Source of the DNA: Smithella sp.
GTDB taxonomy: Bacteria; Desulfobacterota; Syntrophia; Syntrophales; Smithellaceae
DNA length: 58,006 nt
Reading direction: 5' to 3'
NCBI GenBank assembly: GCA_012510495.1
Contig: JAAZHX010000066.1
Location: 1-58,006, forward strand
Shown: one piece after another, positions 25,004 to 33,297 of the stretch
Layout: every line of letters starts with the position of its first letter
Position numbering within the stretch: the stretch's first letter is position 1
Position numbers and translations under genes: made by a program
Notes under the pieces: model-generated
Told to the model about the DNA's origin: nothing
The model's database searches: none
What the model saw: the letters and a program-made list of their open reading frames with translations, nothing else

Positions 25004-25318
25004 TCAGGAAAGAGAATCTTTTTCTTCACTGTCCAGACCCAGTTTGGTCATTTTATCGGTAAAGGTATTGCGATGGATGCCCAGAAAAGCCGCCGCCGTG
25101 CTTTTGATGTTGCCGGAGCGCCTCAGGGCGATTTTGAAAAGGCCTGTTTCCACCATGGCCATGACTTCCGCGTGAAGCTTGCTTTTGCCGTTGTCGGAGC
25201 CCGACAGGACCGTCGCCAGATCGTCCAGCTTTTTTTCCAGGATTTCTTCGACAGCCTTGTTGAGGGTTTCCTGAACGCCCATTCCTGCGGCCGGTTTGTG
25301 CTGTTTTTTCCCTTTCAT
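25004..25318 (-). CDS. Fis-like small DNA-binding protein
   Basis: A 104-residue protein whose C-terminal half (about 60-95) is a Fis-type helix-turn-helix: ETGLFKIALRRSGNIKSTAA followed by AFLGIHRNTFTDKMTKLGL. This motif is shared by Fis and the C-termini of NtrC-type regulators. The N-terminal half is polar and helical and lacks a receiver or AAA domain. It could be a nucleoid protein or a small regulator. It is transcribed alone. Target unknown. Confidence 0.8.
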   Translation of the reverse strand: MKGKKQHKPAAGMGVQETLNKAVEEILEKKLDDLATVLSGSDNGKSKLHAEVMAMVETGLFKIALRRSGNIKSTAAAFLGIHRNTFTDKMTKLGLDSEEKDSLS

Positions 25319-25395
25319 GATCCTGCGACTCCTGTGTTAAAAACTATCTTTTTCATTGGCCCGCTTCCACCGTGATTCCGGATGCCCGGCGGGCG

Positions 25396-25908
25396 TCAGG
25401 CCATCAGCCATCGGGTCAGCAGAATGCCGACCAGAATGATCAGGGCGACCCACGTCAAGACGACGAGCGAGGTCCGTTCTCTGGGGTTTTCGATGTATGA
25501 TTTGATCTCCGCCTCCACTTTTTCCCCGCCCAGCTTTTCTGCAAGGGCCTGGAGCAGCAGCGTGTGGTCCTGCAGCAGATTGGAGAATATGTAAAATCCT
25601 TTGGTCGTCGTCAGCAGAAAGTAAGCCTTGTTGCGCAGAAGCACCGTGCCCAGGTGCGTGATTTCCGCCCAGGTAAAATCTTTCGTCCGGAAAAACTTCC
25701 GGATTTGCAGGCCGTTTTCAGAAGTTCGAAATTCCCTTTCAGAGACTTCAACGGCCACGACAAGCGCGGCGGCGAATAAAGCGCCCGTCAGGACTTTTTC
25801 CCAGAACTCGCCATGCGCCAGTCCCGCCGTGAACAGCGCAAACAGAAGAACCGTCACCGCGACGAAAGGAAAACGAAAAGCTTTCTTGATTTTATAAACA
25901 GGGTGCAC
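25396..25908 (-). CDS. Membrane protein, possibly PH-like, unknown function
   Basis: A 170-residue protein with two N-terminal membrane segments (FPFVAVTVLLFALFTAGL and VLTGALFAAALVVAVEV), a soluble middle of about 90 residues (ENGLQIRKFFRTKDFTWAEI, then FLLTTTKGFYIFSN), and one C-terminal membrane segment (LVVLTWVALIILVGILL). The soluble part resembles bacterial PH-like domains in pattern, which is only a guess. The start is GTG at 25908, 6 bases after GGAGA. It follows moaC with a 13-base gap and is probably in its operon. Confidence 0.62.
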   Translation of the reverse strand: MHPVYKIKKAFRFPFVAVTVLLFALFTAGLAHGEFWEKVLTGALFAAALVVAVEVSEREFRTSENGLQIRKFFRTKDFTWAEITHLGTVLLRNKAYFLLTTTKGFYIFSNLLQDHTLLLQALAEKLGGEKVEAEIKSYIENPRERTSLVVLTWVALIILVGILLTRWLMA

Positions 25909-25921
25909 GTGTTGTCTCCGA

Positions 25922-26407
25922 TTATTTCGCGGCTTTTCTGACGAAGACGCCGCTTTTGCCGCCGGATTTTTCCAGAAGCAGGATATCGCCGATGACCATT
26001 TCCCGGTCCGCGGCTTTGCACATGTCATAGATGGTCAGCGCGGCGACGCTCACGGCGGTCAGCGCTTCCATTTCCACGCCGGTTTGCCCGACCGTCTGTG
26101 CCTGCGACTCAATGATCACCCGCGATTTTTTCCGGTCGATGAAAAAAACGACATCAATGCCGGTCAGCCCCAGGGGATGACACAGCGGAATAAGGTCGCC
26201 GGTTTTTTTGGCCGCCAGAATCCCCGCGATTTTAGCGGTCGTCAGCACATTGCCCTTGGCCATCCGGCCCTCCGCCAGAAGCTTCAGCGTGGCTCTTTTC
26301 ATGCTCACCTGACCGCGGGCTTTCGCTTTCCGGACGGTTGGGGCTTTGTCCGTCACATCCACCATTTGAACCTGCCCTGCATCGTTGATATGGGATAATT
26401 TCTTCAT
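25922..26407 (-). CDS. moaC: Cyclic pyranopterin monophosphate synthase MoaC
   Basis: A 161-residue enzyme of molybdenum-cofactor biosynthesis that converts the MoaA product into cyclic pyranopterin monophosphate. Signatures are [19 protein letters not shown] at the start, [20 protein letters not shown], and [20 protein letters not shown] with the following MCKAAD. Start at 26407 gives exactly the length of E. coli MoaC; the frame is open 22 codons further. No strong ribosome binding site is seen. It is divergent from comM across a palindrome. Confidence 0.95.
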   Translation of the reverse strand: MKKLSHINDAGQVQMVDVTDKAPTVRKAKARGQVSMKRATLKLLAEGRMAKGNVLTTAKIAGILAAKKTGDLIPLCHPLGLTGIDVVFFIDRKKSRVIIESQAQTVGQTGVEMEALTAVSVAALTIYDMCKAADREMVIGDILLLEKSGGKSGVFVRKAAK

Positions 26408-26478
26408 AGCGGTAAAAGGTTTAACTGTGGTTGATGTTTTCCGGACCCAATCGATTTCAACGAACCCTAGCACAGCGT

Positions 26479-26493
26479 CTTGACCGAGTCAAG
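26479..26493. promoter_or_regulatory. Palindrome between the divergent moaC and comM genes
   Basis: CTTGAC-CGA-GTCAAG is a perfect inverted repeat that places a TTGAC -35-like hexamer on both strands. On the minus strand it is followed after 17 bases by TAGGGT, on the plus strand by AAATAT. It may be two overlapping weak promoters or an operator. Confidence 0.4.
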
Positions 26494-26586
26494 AATGACG
26501 AAAAATATTTTTCTCAAATTAAAATCTTGATATAAATGAGCGGATTCGCTAATATTTACGCCGCGAATCGGTCTTTGGAGAAAAAA

Positions 26587-28116
26587 GTGTTCATCAAAGT
26601 GCTAAGCATGAGCGTGATCGGCATGGAATCCTATCCTGTGACGGTGGAAGTGGATGTTTCTCAGGGTCTGCCGCAATTTGCCACGGTCGGCCTGCCGGAC
26701 GCTTCGGTCAAGGAAAGCCGGGACCGGATCAAGGCCGCCATCAAAAATTCCGGCTACGCTTTTCCGCGCGATCATGTGACGGTGAACCTGGCGCCCGCCG
26801 ATATTCGCAAAGAGGGGACCGGCTTTGATCTGCCGATCGCGGTGGGCATTCTGGCCGCGGAAGCGTTGATCGAAGAGGCCGCCCTGGGCGGATGCCTTTT
26901 TATCGGGGAGCTGTCGCTGGACGGCAGCATCAAGGGAGTGCGGGGTGTTCTGCCCGCCGCTTTCCAGGCCCGGGCAGCGGGGATCCGTTCCGTTTTTGTT
27001 CCCGAAGAAAACGCCGCGGAAGCGGCCATGGTGGAAGGCATCCATGTTTACGGTGTTCGGTCGCTTCCCGATGTTGTCGAGTTTCTGGCCGACAGGAAAA
27101 AAATCGAGCCGCTTTGTTTGAATGCCGATGACCTGTTTCAGGTCAACCGCCGCTATGACATCGATTTTTCCGAAATCAAAGGACAGAAGCTGGCGCTCCG
27201 GGCGCTGGAGATCGCCGCGGCAGGCTCTCACAATGTCATGATGATCGGGCCTCCGGGCTCCGGCAAAAGCATGCTGGCCCGAAGGCTGCCCACGATCCTG
27301 CCCGATCTTTCCTTTGAAGAAGCCATCGAGGTCACCAAGGTTTTTTCCGTGGCGGGCCTTCTGAGCGCGGGGGAAACGCTGATCGCCGCTCGTCCCTTTC
27401 GCTCGCCGCATCACACCATTTCCGATGTGGGCCTGGTCGGCGGCGGTCAGATGCCGCATCCCGGAGAAATATCGCTGGCCCATCTGGGCGTGCTCTTTCT
27501 GGATGAACTGCCGGAGTTCAAACGTAACGCGCTGGAGGCGCTCCGCCAGCCGCTGGAAGAGGGGACGATTACGATTACCCGCTCGGCCGTGACGGCCGCC
27601 TTCCCGGCGAAATTCATGCTGGTGGCCGCCATGAATCCCTGCCCGTGCGGCTATTTCGGGGACCGGGTCCGCCGCTGCCGCTGTTCCCCCCAGCAGATCC
27701 GGCAGTATCAGGCAAAAATATCCGGCCCTTTGCTGGACCGCATCGACTTGCACGTCGAAGTGCCGTCCGTCCATTACCGGGCGTTGACGGGAAAAGAGGA
27801 CAACGAATCTTCCGCCGCCGTCCGAAAGCGCGTGGTCGGGGCGCGCCGGCGCCAGCAGGAACGCTTCGGCGGCTCGGGCCTGCCGGCCAATGCCCGCATG
27901 ACGGAACAACAAATCCGGTCTTTCTGCCCCATCGATGAAGAGTCGCATCAGCTCATGGAAATGGCCGTTGAAAAGCTGGGTCTTTCCGCGCGCGCGATGA
28001 ACCGCATCCTGAAAGTGTCGCGCACGATTGCCGATCTGGACGGCGCTCCAAAGATCGAAACCGCGCACGTTGCCGAGGCAATTCAATATCGAAGCCTTGA
28101 TCGGAGTATTGTTTAG
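26587..28116 (+). CDS. comM: YifB/ComM family Mg-chelatase-like AAA+ ATPase
   Basis: A 509-residue protein. The N-terminal lon-protease-like fold (VGLPDASVKESRDRIKAAIK, PADIRKEGTGFDLPIAVGIL) is followed by an AAA+ core with Walker A MIGPPGSGKSMLARRL, Walker B VLFLDELPEF, and the zinc-ribbon-like CPCGYFGDRVRRCRC. In other bacteria ComM is a helicase that promotes branch migration during natural transformation. The start is taken as GTG at 26587, 6 bases after GGAG, because the family begins close to that point. An ATG at 26536 lies in frame but lacks a ribosome binding site. Confidence 0.93.
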   Translation: MFIKVLSMSVIGMESYPVTVEVDVSQGLPQFATVGLPDASVKESRDRIKAAIKNSGYAFPRDHVTVNLAPADIRKEGTGFDLPIAVGILAAEALIEEAALGGCLFIGELSLDGSIKGVRGVLPAAFQARAAGIRSVFVPEENAAEAAMVEGIHVYGVRSLPDVVEFLADRKKIEPLCLNADDLFQVNRRYDIDFSEIKGQKLALRALEIAAAGSHNVMMIGPPGSGKSMLARRLPTILPDLSFEEAIEVTKVFSVAGLLSAGETLIAARPFRSPHHTISDVGLVGGGQMPHPGEISLAHLGVLFLDELPEFKRNALEALRQPLEEGTITITRSAVTAAFPAKFMLVAAMNPCPCGYFGDRVRRCRCSPQQIRQYQAKISGPLLDRIDLHVEVPSVHYRALTGKEDNESSAAVRKRVVGARRRQQERFGGSGLPANARMTEQQIRSFCPIDEESHQLMEMAVEKLGLSARAMNRILKVSRTIADLDGAPKIETAHVAEAIQYRSLDRSIV

Positions 28117-28175
28117 TGCTATGAAAAAGTTCAGCCGGGCTCTGATGGCCGGACTCTTTTTGCCAAGAGGATGCT

Positions 28176-29246
28176 ATGAAAATTAAAACGATCAAAGCGC
28201 GCCCGGATCAACTGAAGCCCAAACCGGACGAAAAAAAGCTGGGGTTCGGTCAGTATTTTGCCGACCATATGTTTACCATGAAGTACAGAGGGGCGGACGG
28301 CTGGTATGACCCGGTCATCGAGCCGTACCATAGCCTGCAACTGGATCCCACCGCCATGTGCCTTCATTACGGACAGGAAATCTTTGAAGGTCTGAAGGCT
28401 TACCGGGGGACAAACGACGAAATTTTTCTTTTCCGTCCGATGGAGAATATCCGCCGCATGAACGTGTCCGCCGCAAGGCTGTGCATGCCGCCCGTTGACG
28501 AAACGGTGTTTTTGGACGCGCTCCGGCAATTTGTGCTGCTGGAAAAGGAATGGGTTCCCCGGGAGAAGGGCGCCTCTCTGTATATTCGGCCGACGATGAT
28601 TGCCACAGAGGCCGCCCTTGGCGTGCATCCGGCGGACGAATATCTTTTCTTCATCGTTTGCGGACCGGTGGGCGCATACTACGCGCACGGTTTCGGGCCG
28701 ACCAAAATTTATGTGTCCGACGACTGCGTCCGGGCAGCGCCGGGCGGGACGGGGCATGTCAAGGCGGCGGGGAATTACGCCGCAAGCCTTTACGCGAGCC
28801 GCATCGCAGGTGAGATGGGCTATACGCAGGTGCTCTGGCTGGACGCGAGGGAAAACCGGTATGTGGAGGAAGTGGGCACCAGCAATATCTTTTTTGCGAT
28901 CGGCGACCAGTTGGTCACGCCGCCGCTGGGAGGGACCATCCTGCCGGGAGTGACACGCGATTCCGTCATCAAACTGGCGGCGCATTTGGGTGTGAATGTG
29001 GACGAAAGACGGCTGGCCATGACGGAAGTGATCACGGCGATTGAAAAGGGAACGCTCCGGGAGGCTTTCGCCACGGGAACGGCCGCCGTCATTTCACCGG
29101 TCGGGCGGATTTACTACCGCGACAGGGAATATCTTATTAACGAAGGCAATGCCGGGGCGCTTGCCGAAAAATTGTACAATGAAATTCTTCAAATTCAGTA
29201 CGGAACCAGGGAAGACCCATTTGGCTGGAGAATGCAAATCGGATGA
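28176..29246 (+). CDS. ilvE: Branched-chain amino acid aminotransferase
   Basis: A 356-residue class IV PLP enzyme. The motifs CLHYGQEIFEGLKAYRGTND, the PLP-lysine region GTGHVKAAGNYAAS, NRYVEEVGTSNIFF and ATGTAAVISPVGRI match the BCAT type II group. It transfers the amino group between valine, leucine or isoleucine and glutamate. AGAGGA lies just before the ATG. It is 59 bases after comM and may be read from the same transcript. Confidence 0.95.
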   Translation: MKIKTIKARPDQLKPKPDEKKLGFGQYFADHMFTMKYRGADGWYDPVIEPYHSLQLDPTAMCLHYGQEIFEGLKAYRGTNDEIFLFRPMENIRRMNVSAARLCMPPVDETVFLDALRQFVLLEKEWVPREKGASLYIRPTMIATEAALGVHPADEYLFFIVCGPVGAYYAHGFGPTKIYVSDDCVRAAPGGTGHVKAAGNYAASLYASRIAGEMGYTQVLWLDARENRYVEEVGTSNIFFAIGDQLVTPPLGGTILPGVTRDSVIKLAAHLGVNVDERRLAMTEVITAIEKGTLREAFATGTAAVISPVGRIYYRDREYLINEGNAGALAEKLYNEILQIQYGTREDPFGWRMQIG

Positions 29247-29311
29247 GAAGAGCGCGAAAAGCCAACGTTTCCCAAACCATGGGAGCGTTTTTGCCCAACC
29301 GGAAAGCCGTA

Positions 29312-29355
29312 TTCCACAAAGTTGTGGAAAGGCCTGTTGACAACCATGTGGATAA
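29312..29355. promoter_or_regulatory. Possible DnaA-box cluster
   Basis: TGTGGATAA at 29347-29355 is the exact complement of the DnaA box TTATCCACA. Just upstream TTCCACAAAGTTGTGGAA (29312-29329) is an inverted repeat carrying two CCACA cores. The 311-base gap between ilvE and lolA also holds an imperfect hairpin with arms TCCAGGAT (29484-29491) and ATCCTGGA (29518-29525). No dnaA or dnaN gene is near, so an origin is not supported. Confidence 0.35.
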
Positions 29356-29557
29356 GCCCGTTAAGTCCGCATTGCTTCGGCTTTTAGACCGGATTGCTTA
29401 AGGTTTGGGCAATAAATTACATGAGTAATATTGATTAGTTGCGTATATATCCTTTAATCATAACAACTTATGGCCCTCTTCGTTCCAGGATATAAACTGC
29501 ATTGAAAAAAATGTGCCATCCTGGAGAGAATTTTCTCTATTTTGTGAAATAAAAAAA

Positions 29558-30259
29558 ATGAAGATAAATTTGAGTAAAATTGAATTGTTTATGACGGCTA
29601 AAATATTCGCGGTTTGCGCCGCATTGTTTTTAGGGGTTGTTTTTCCATCTGTTTCTTGGGCAGGCCCCGCCCCTCCCCTGGAGGAAGTTATTGAGTCTCT
29701 GCAGAAGATTTATGAAAAAACGCAGGACTTTCAGGCCGGTTTTATTCAGGAAACCACAGTGAAGTCGATCCGGAAAACGGATACGGAAGAGGGGACGGTC
29801 TGTTTTAAAAATCCCAGGCAGATGCTCTGGGACTATAAAAAGCCGAAGGTAAAAAAGCTGATCATCAACGCGCAAAAAGCCTGGCTCTACCTGCCTTCGG
29901 ATAAAACAGTTTATGTTCAGGAATCCAATAGGATTTTCAAATCTGAGGCCCTGATCAAGTTTCTGTCCGGTCTGGGGAAGCTCCACCATGACTTTACGAT
30001 TCAATACGCCTCTCCGGCAGTGGATTCGGACGGCAACTACCTGCTTTTGCTGTATCCCCGTGAAAAAGGTGCGTCTTATTCCTATCTGAAGATGACGATT
30101 GCCAAAGACAATTTTTACATTCTCCAGGTCGGCTTTGACGATGTGATGGGCAATTCCACGCTGCTGAAGTTTTCGGACATCAAAATGAACAGGGGGCTTT
30201 CCTCGAAACGTTTCCAGTTCAAACCGCCCCCCGGCGTCAGTATTTTCAAGATGCCGTAA
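29558..30259 (+). CDS. lolA: Outer-membrane lipoprotein carrier protein LolA-like
   Basis: A 233-residue exported protein. The signal peptide runs from the start to about residue 35 (FAVCAALFLGVVFPSVSWAG). The mature part has the LolA pattern: QDFQAGFIQETTV, GTVCFKNPRQMLWDYKKP, KKLIINAQKAWLYLPSDKTV and FKFSDI-like LLKFSDIKMN, with the final RFQFKPPPGVSIFKM. LolA shuttles lipoproteins across the periplasm. Starts at 29558 and 29591 are both possible and neither has a clear ribosome binding site; 29558 gives the more normal n-region. Confidence 0.88.
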   Translation: MKINLSKIELFMTAKIFAVCAALFLGVVFPSVSWAGPAPPLEEVIESLQKIYEKTQDFQAGFIQETTVKSIRKTDTEEGTVCFKNPRQMLWDYKKPKVKKLIINAQKAWLYLPSDKTVYVQESNRIFKSEALIKFLSGLGKLHHDFTIQYASPAVDSDGNYLLLLYPREKGASYSYLKMTIAKDNFYILQVGFDDVMGNSTLLKFSDIKMNRGLSSKRFQFKPPPGVSIFKMP

Positions 30260-30346
30260 TCAGGACGTTTTGGTGAACGTCGTCCAGAGAAAAGTTCTCC
30301 GCCGATTTTGCGGTTGATGGCGGATTGAATCAGGAAACCGATGGGT

Positions 30347-31270
30347 TCACCCGGTTGTGTCAAAAGGATTTTTGCAATTGAAATCCGGTGTCAGGGCTCT
30401 TTCATCGACTTCCTGAATGAACAGATTTTCAAACCCCAGGGAAAGGGCGAATTCCACAATTTCATGATATTCCGCCGCTGAAACCCTGCGGCCTAAAAGC
30501 GGATGCGAGCGCACTTTCGGAATGGGCGTGTATTGCGACATAAGGCTGATCGGAATACGCGTGGAGATCTCGCCGTGCAAAAGCCTCAGCGCCTCCTTTG
30601 AATTTTCCAGCCGTCCCGGCAGAACCAGGTGGCGGACGATGATCCCGCGGGAAGCGATTCCGTTCTCCAGGGCCAGGTCATCCCCTGTCTGCCGGACCAT
30701 CTCCCGGATGGAGGCAAGGGCGAAACGCGGGTACTGCGGGGCGTCGGAGAAGGCGAGCGCGTCTTCTTCCAGACCGTATTTGAAATCCGGAAGGTAAATA
30801 TCGACCATGCCGTCCAGCATCCGGATCACGTCCGGATTTTCATAGCCGCCGCAGTTATAGACCAGCGGGACGGTGAGTCCTTGGGCCCGTGCCAGACAGA
30901 GCGCTTCCATCACCAGGGGTGTCTGGGGTGTGGGCGTTACCGGCTCGACATTGTGGCAGCCGCTTTTCTGGAGGCCGATCATGATCCGGGCCAGTTCGAT
31001 GACGGTCAACCGACGTCCTTCAGCCGAGTGCGAAATTTGATAGTTCTGGCAATAGACGCATCCCAGATTGCAGGAAGAAAGGAAAATGGTTCCTGCGCCA
31101 CCCGTTCCCGAAAGAGGCGGCTCCTCTCCATGATGGGACAGGACGCAGTCCATGACGATATCGGAAGGCAGGCGGCAGTAGCCCGGTTCGCCTTTCGTCC
31201 GGTCAACACGGCAGGCGCGCGGGCAAAGGACGCAGGAGCGGTATAGCTCGAGAAGCTGCGGAATGATCAT
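30347..31270 (-). CDS. Radical SAM protein, PflA/PflX-like
   Basis: A 307-residue radical-SAM protein with the cluster motif CNLGCVYCQNYQIS (C67, C71, C74). A cysteine-rich N-terminus (C13, C16, C20, C32) and the elements VYNCGGYENPDVIRML and VDIYLPDFKYG place it in the pyruvate-formate-lyase-activating-enzyme-like COG1313 (PflX) group. Substrate is not known for this group; a glycyl radical partner is not in the window. It converges on lolA. No ribosome binding site is obvious before 31270. Confidence 0.87.
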   Translation of the reverse strand: MIIPQLLELYRSCVLCPRACRVDRTKGEPGYCRLPSDIVMDCVLSHHGEEPPLSGTGGAGTIFLSSCNLGCVYCQNYQISHSAEGRRLTVIELARIMIGLQKSGCHNVEPVTPTPQTPLVMEALCLARAQGLTVPLVYNCGGYENPDVIRMLDGMVDIYLPDFKYGLEEDALAFSDAPQYPRFALASIREMVRQTGDDLALENGIASRGIIVRHLVLPGRLENSKEALRLLHGEISTRIPISLMSQYTPIPKVRSHPLLGRRVSAAEYHEIVEFALSLGFENLFIQEVDERALTPDFNCKNPFDTTG

Positions 31271-31415
31271 ATTAACGGTCTCTTATTCGTATTTTCTTCA
31301 GAGTCGTTCCATTTTAGTGGTCTTTCCGTTCCGCATGCGAGAGGTAAACATCCGGCCATCAACCCACTCAAATATTCCGTCCTGCCGTCCTTCGCGTGTG
31401 TTGTCCTGTGGCCGG

Positions 31416-32183
31416 CTACTCGCCGGTGAAATTCGGTTCGCGCTTCTGCAGGAAAGCGGTGATGCCCTCTACCGCGTCCTTGCTGGCGGCCAGTTTATTG
31501 GACCACTCGATGTCCAGCTTCAGGCCTTCATCAAAGCCCTTTTCCATGCCGACGCTGATGCCTTCGAGGACGGCGGCCACGGCCAGCGGCGGGCGTTTGG
31601 TCAACGCCACGGCAAACGCCGTTGCCTCCTTTATCAGATCGGCGGCCGGAACGACCTTGTCCACCAGGCCGATGGCGATGGCTTCGGCAGACGTCAGGCG
31701 TTTGCTGAAGAGGATCATGTCCAGCGCCCTGGATTTTCCCAGAAGCCTGGGCAGCCGCTGAATGCCGCCCCAGCCGGGCGTGATGCCCAGGTTCACCTCA
31801 GGCAGTCCGATCAGGGCTTTGGGATTGTCCGTCATGATGCGGAAATGGCAGGCGATCGCTGTTTCGCATCCGCCGCCCAGGGCGTGTCCGTTGATCGCCG
31901 CGATGTAAGGCTTGGTGGAGCGTGAGATGGCGTTCATGATGTCGTTGCCGTTGGGGCCGCGGGTGATGTTGGCCACGTCGGAGATGTCCATGCCGGCGGA
32001 GAAGCCTTTTTCGCCCGCGCCGGTGATGATGACGGCCCGTGTTTCCTTGCTTTTTTCGATGTTCGTGACCGCGTCGAATAATTCCTCGCGAACGCCCAGA
32101 TTCACGGAATTCATCGGCGGGCGATTCAAAACGATCGTCGTCACGAAATCCCCGGTTGTCACAATAATGTTCTTGTATTCCAC
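31416..32183 (-). CDS. Enoyl-CoA hydratase/isomerase
   Basis: A 255-residue crotonase. Elements are VTTIVLNRPPMNSVNL, VIITGAGEKGFSAGMDISD, AAINGHALGGGCETAIACHF and GLPEVNLGITPGWGGIQRLP. Both hydratase glutamates are present (E in GGGCE and E in LPEVNLG), so a true hydratase is plausible, unlike the protein at 21732-22550. AGGAGAAGAAAGG precedes the ATG. It is monocistronic here. Confidence 0.92.
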   Translation of the reverse strand: MEYKNIIVTTGDFVTTIVLNRPPMNSVNLGVREELFDAVTNIEKSKETRAVIITGAGEKGFSAGMDISDVANITRGPNGNDIMNAISRSTKPYIAAINGHALGGGCETAIACHFRIMTDNPKALIGLPEVNLGITPGWGGIQRLPRLLGKSRALDMILFSKRLTSAEAIAIGLVDKVVPAADLIKEATAFAVALTKRPPLAVAAVLEGISVGMEKGFDEGLKLDIEWSNKLAASKDAVEGITAFLQKREPNFTGE

Positions 32184-32447
32184 CTTTCTTCTCCTTCCTA
32201 ATGGTTTTTCTGTTGAATATCAATTTTCATGAGGTCCCTCCGGATTTGCTCCGGCGTTTCGCGGCGCAGCTTTTTACGCCGTCCGCTCTCCTTGTTTTGT
32301 TTATTCACTTATTGGATTTACATCGGCACCCTATCATGATTTGCCGGTTACAGACAATTATTTGTGGACGGGTGCGGCGCCTATTTTCCCGCCGGAAATG
32401 GATCCGGGACCGCGAATCCGGCTTTCGGCCCCTGTGACGGAATGCTA

Positions 32448-32476
32448 TTGACAGACTTGGATCTTCTGTTTATACT
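32448..32476 (+). promoter_or_regulatory. Consensus sigma-70 promoter of plsC
   Basis: TTGACA (32448-32453) and TATACT (32471-32476) are exactly 17 bases apart, 46 bases before the plsC ATG. The 32184-32522 interval otherwise holds nothing that I recognise. Confidence 0.85.
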
Positions 32477-32522
32477 CCGCGCCATCCGGGCAGGAAAATA
32501 ATCGGAAGTAAAAGGATTTCCT

Positions 32523-33275
32523 ATGTTTAATCGCATTGTCAGCATTGTTTTTCTGATTTTTATTTCCTTGACGTCCATTCCGCTGTTTTTGACGGCCTTG
32601 CTCCTGCGTGTGGTTACTTACCCCTTTGACCGGCGGTTGCGGCTTTTGCATTTGTTTACCTGCTTCTGGGCTTCTCTTTACACCTGGACCATGCCGGCCT
32701 GGCGGATTCGCATTGAAGGCCGTGACAAAGTGCGGAAAGACGCGGCGTACATGGTCGTTTCCAATCACCAGTCGCAGCTGGATATTCTGATCGCCTTCCG
32801 GCTTTTCTTTCATTATAAATGGGTATCCAAAATTGAAATATTCCGTGTGCCGCTGATCGGCTGGAATATGATGCTGAACCGCTACATTCAACTGAAACGC
32901 GGCGACAGGCAAAGCATCGGACAGATGCTCAGCCAATGCGCAATGCACCTGGACGAGGGAAGCTCCATTTTCATGTTTCCGGAAGGCACCCGGTCTCATG
33001 ATGGCGAAGTCAAGACCTTCAAACTGGGCGCTTTCCAACTGGCGCACCAGAAGAAGGCGCCCATTCTGCCGATCGTGATCAGCGGAACCAACAAGGCCCT
33101 TCCCAAATACAGCATGAATTTTACCGGTGTGCAGAAAATTTACATCAAAATATTCGAAGAGATTCCGTATGACGTTTTTGCGCATCTTTCAATCGGAGAG
33201 ACGGCCGAAATGGTTCGCGGTTTCATCAGCCGGCAACTGCGGGTGATGAATGAATATACGCTGGGCAATGCCTGA
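32523..33275 (+). CDS. plsC: 1-acyl-sn-glycerol-3-phosphate acyltransferase (PlsC family)
   Basis: A 250-residue membrane-bound acyltransferase with an N-terminal membrane segment (IVFLIFISLTSIPLFLTALL). The four family blocks are visible: NHQSQLDILI (H-x4-D catalytic pair), the GxxFxDR-equivalent, FPEGTRSHDG and PILPIVISGTNKALP. It transfers an acyl chain to lysophosphatidic acid in phospholipid synthesis. It has its own consensus promoter. The downstream acyl-CoA dehydrogenase is convergent. Confidence 0.92.
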   Translation: MFNRIVSIVFLIFISLTSIPLFLTALLLRVVTYPFDRRLRLLHLFTCFWASLYTWTMPAWRIRIEGRDKVRKDAAYMVVSNHQSQLDILIAFRLFFHYKWVSKIEIFRVPLIGWNMMLNRYIQLKRGDRQSIGQMLSQCAMHLDEGSSIFMFPEGTRSHDGEVKTFKLGAFQLAHQKKAPILPIVISGTNKALPKYSMNFTGVQKIYIKIFEEIPYDVFAHLSIGETAEMVRGFISRQLRVMNEYTLGNA

Positions 33276-33297
33276 TCGTATCTTCCGGAGAGTCCGT

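Noticed and set aside
29312-29355. Chromosome origin
   Set aside because: There is only one exact DnaA box, and no AT-rich unwinding region or dnaA/dnaN/gidA gene nearby.
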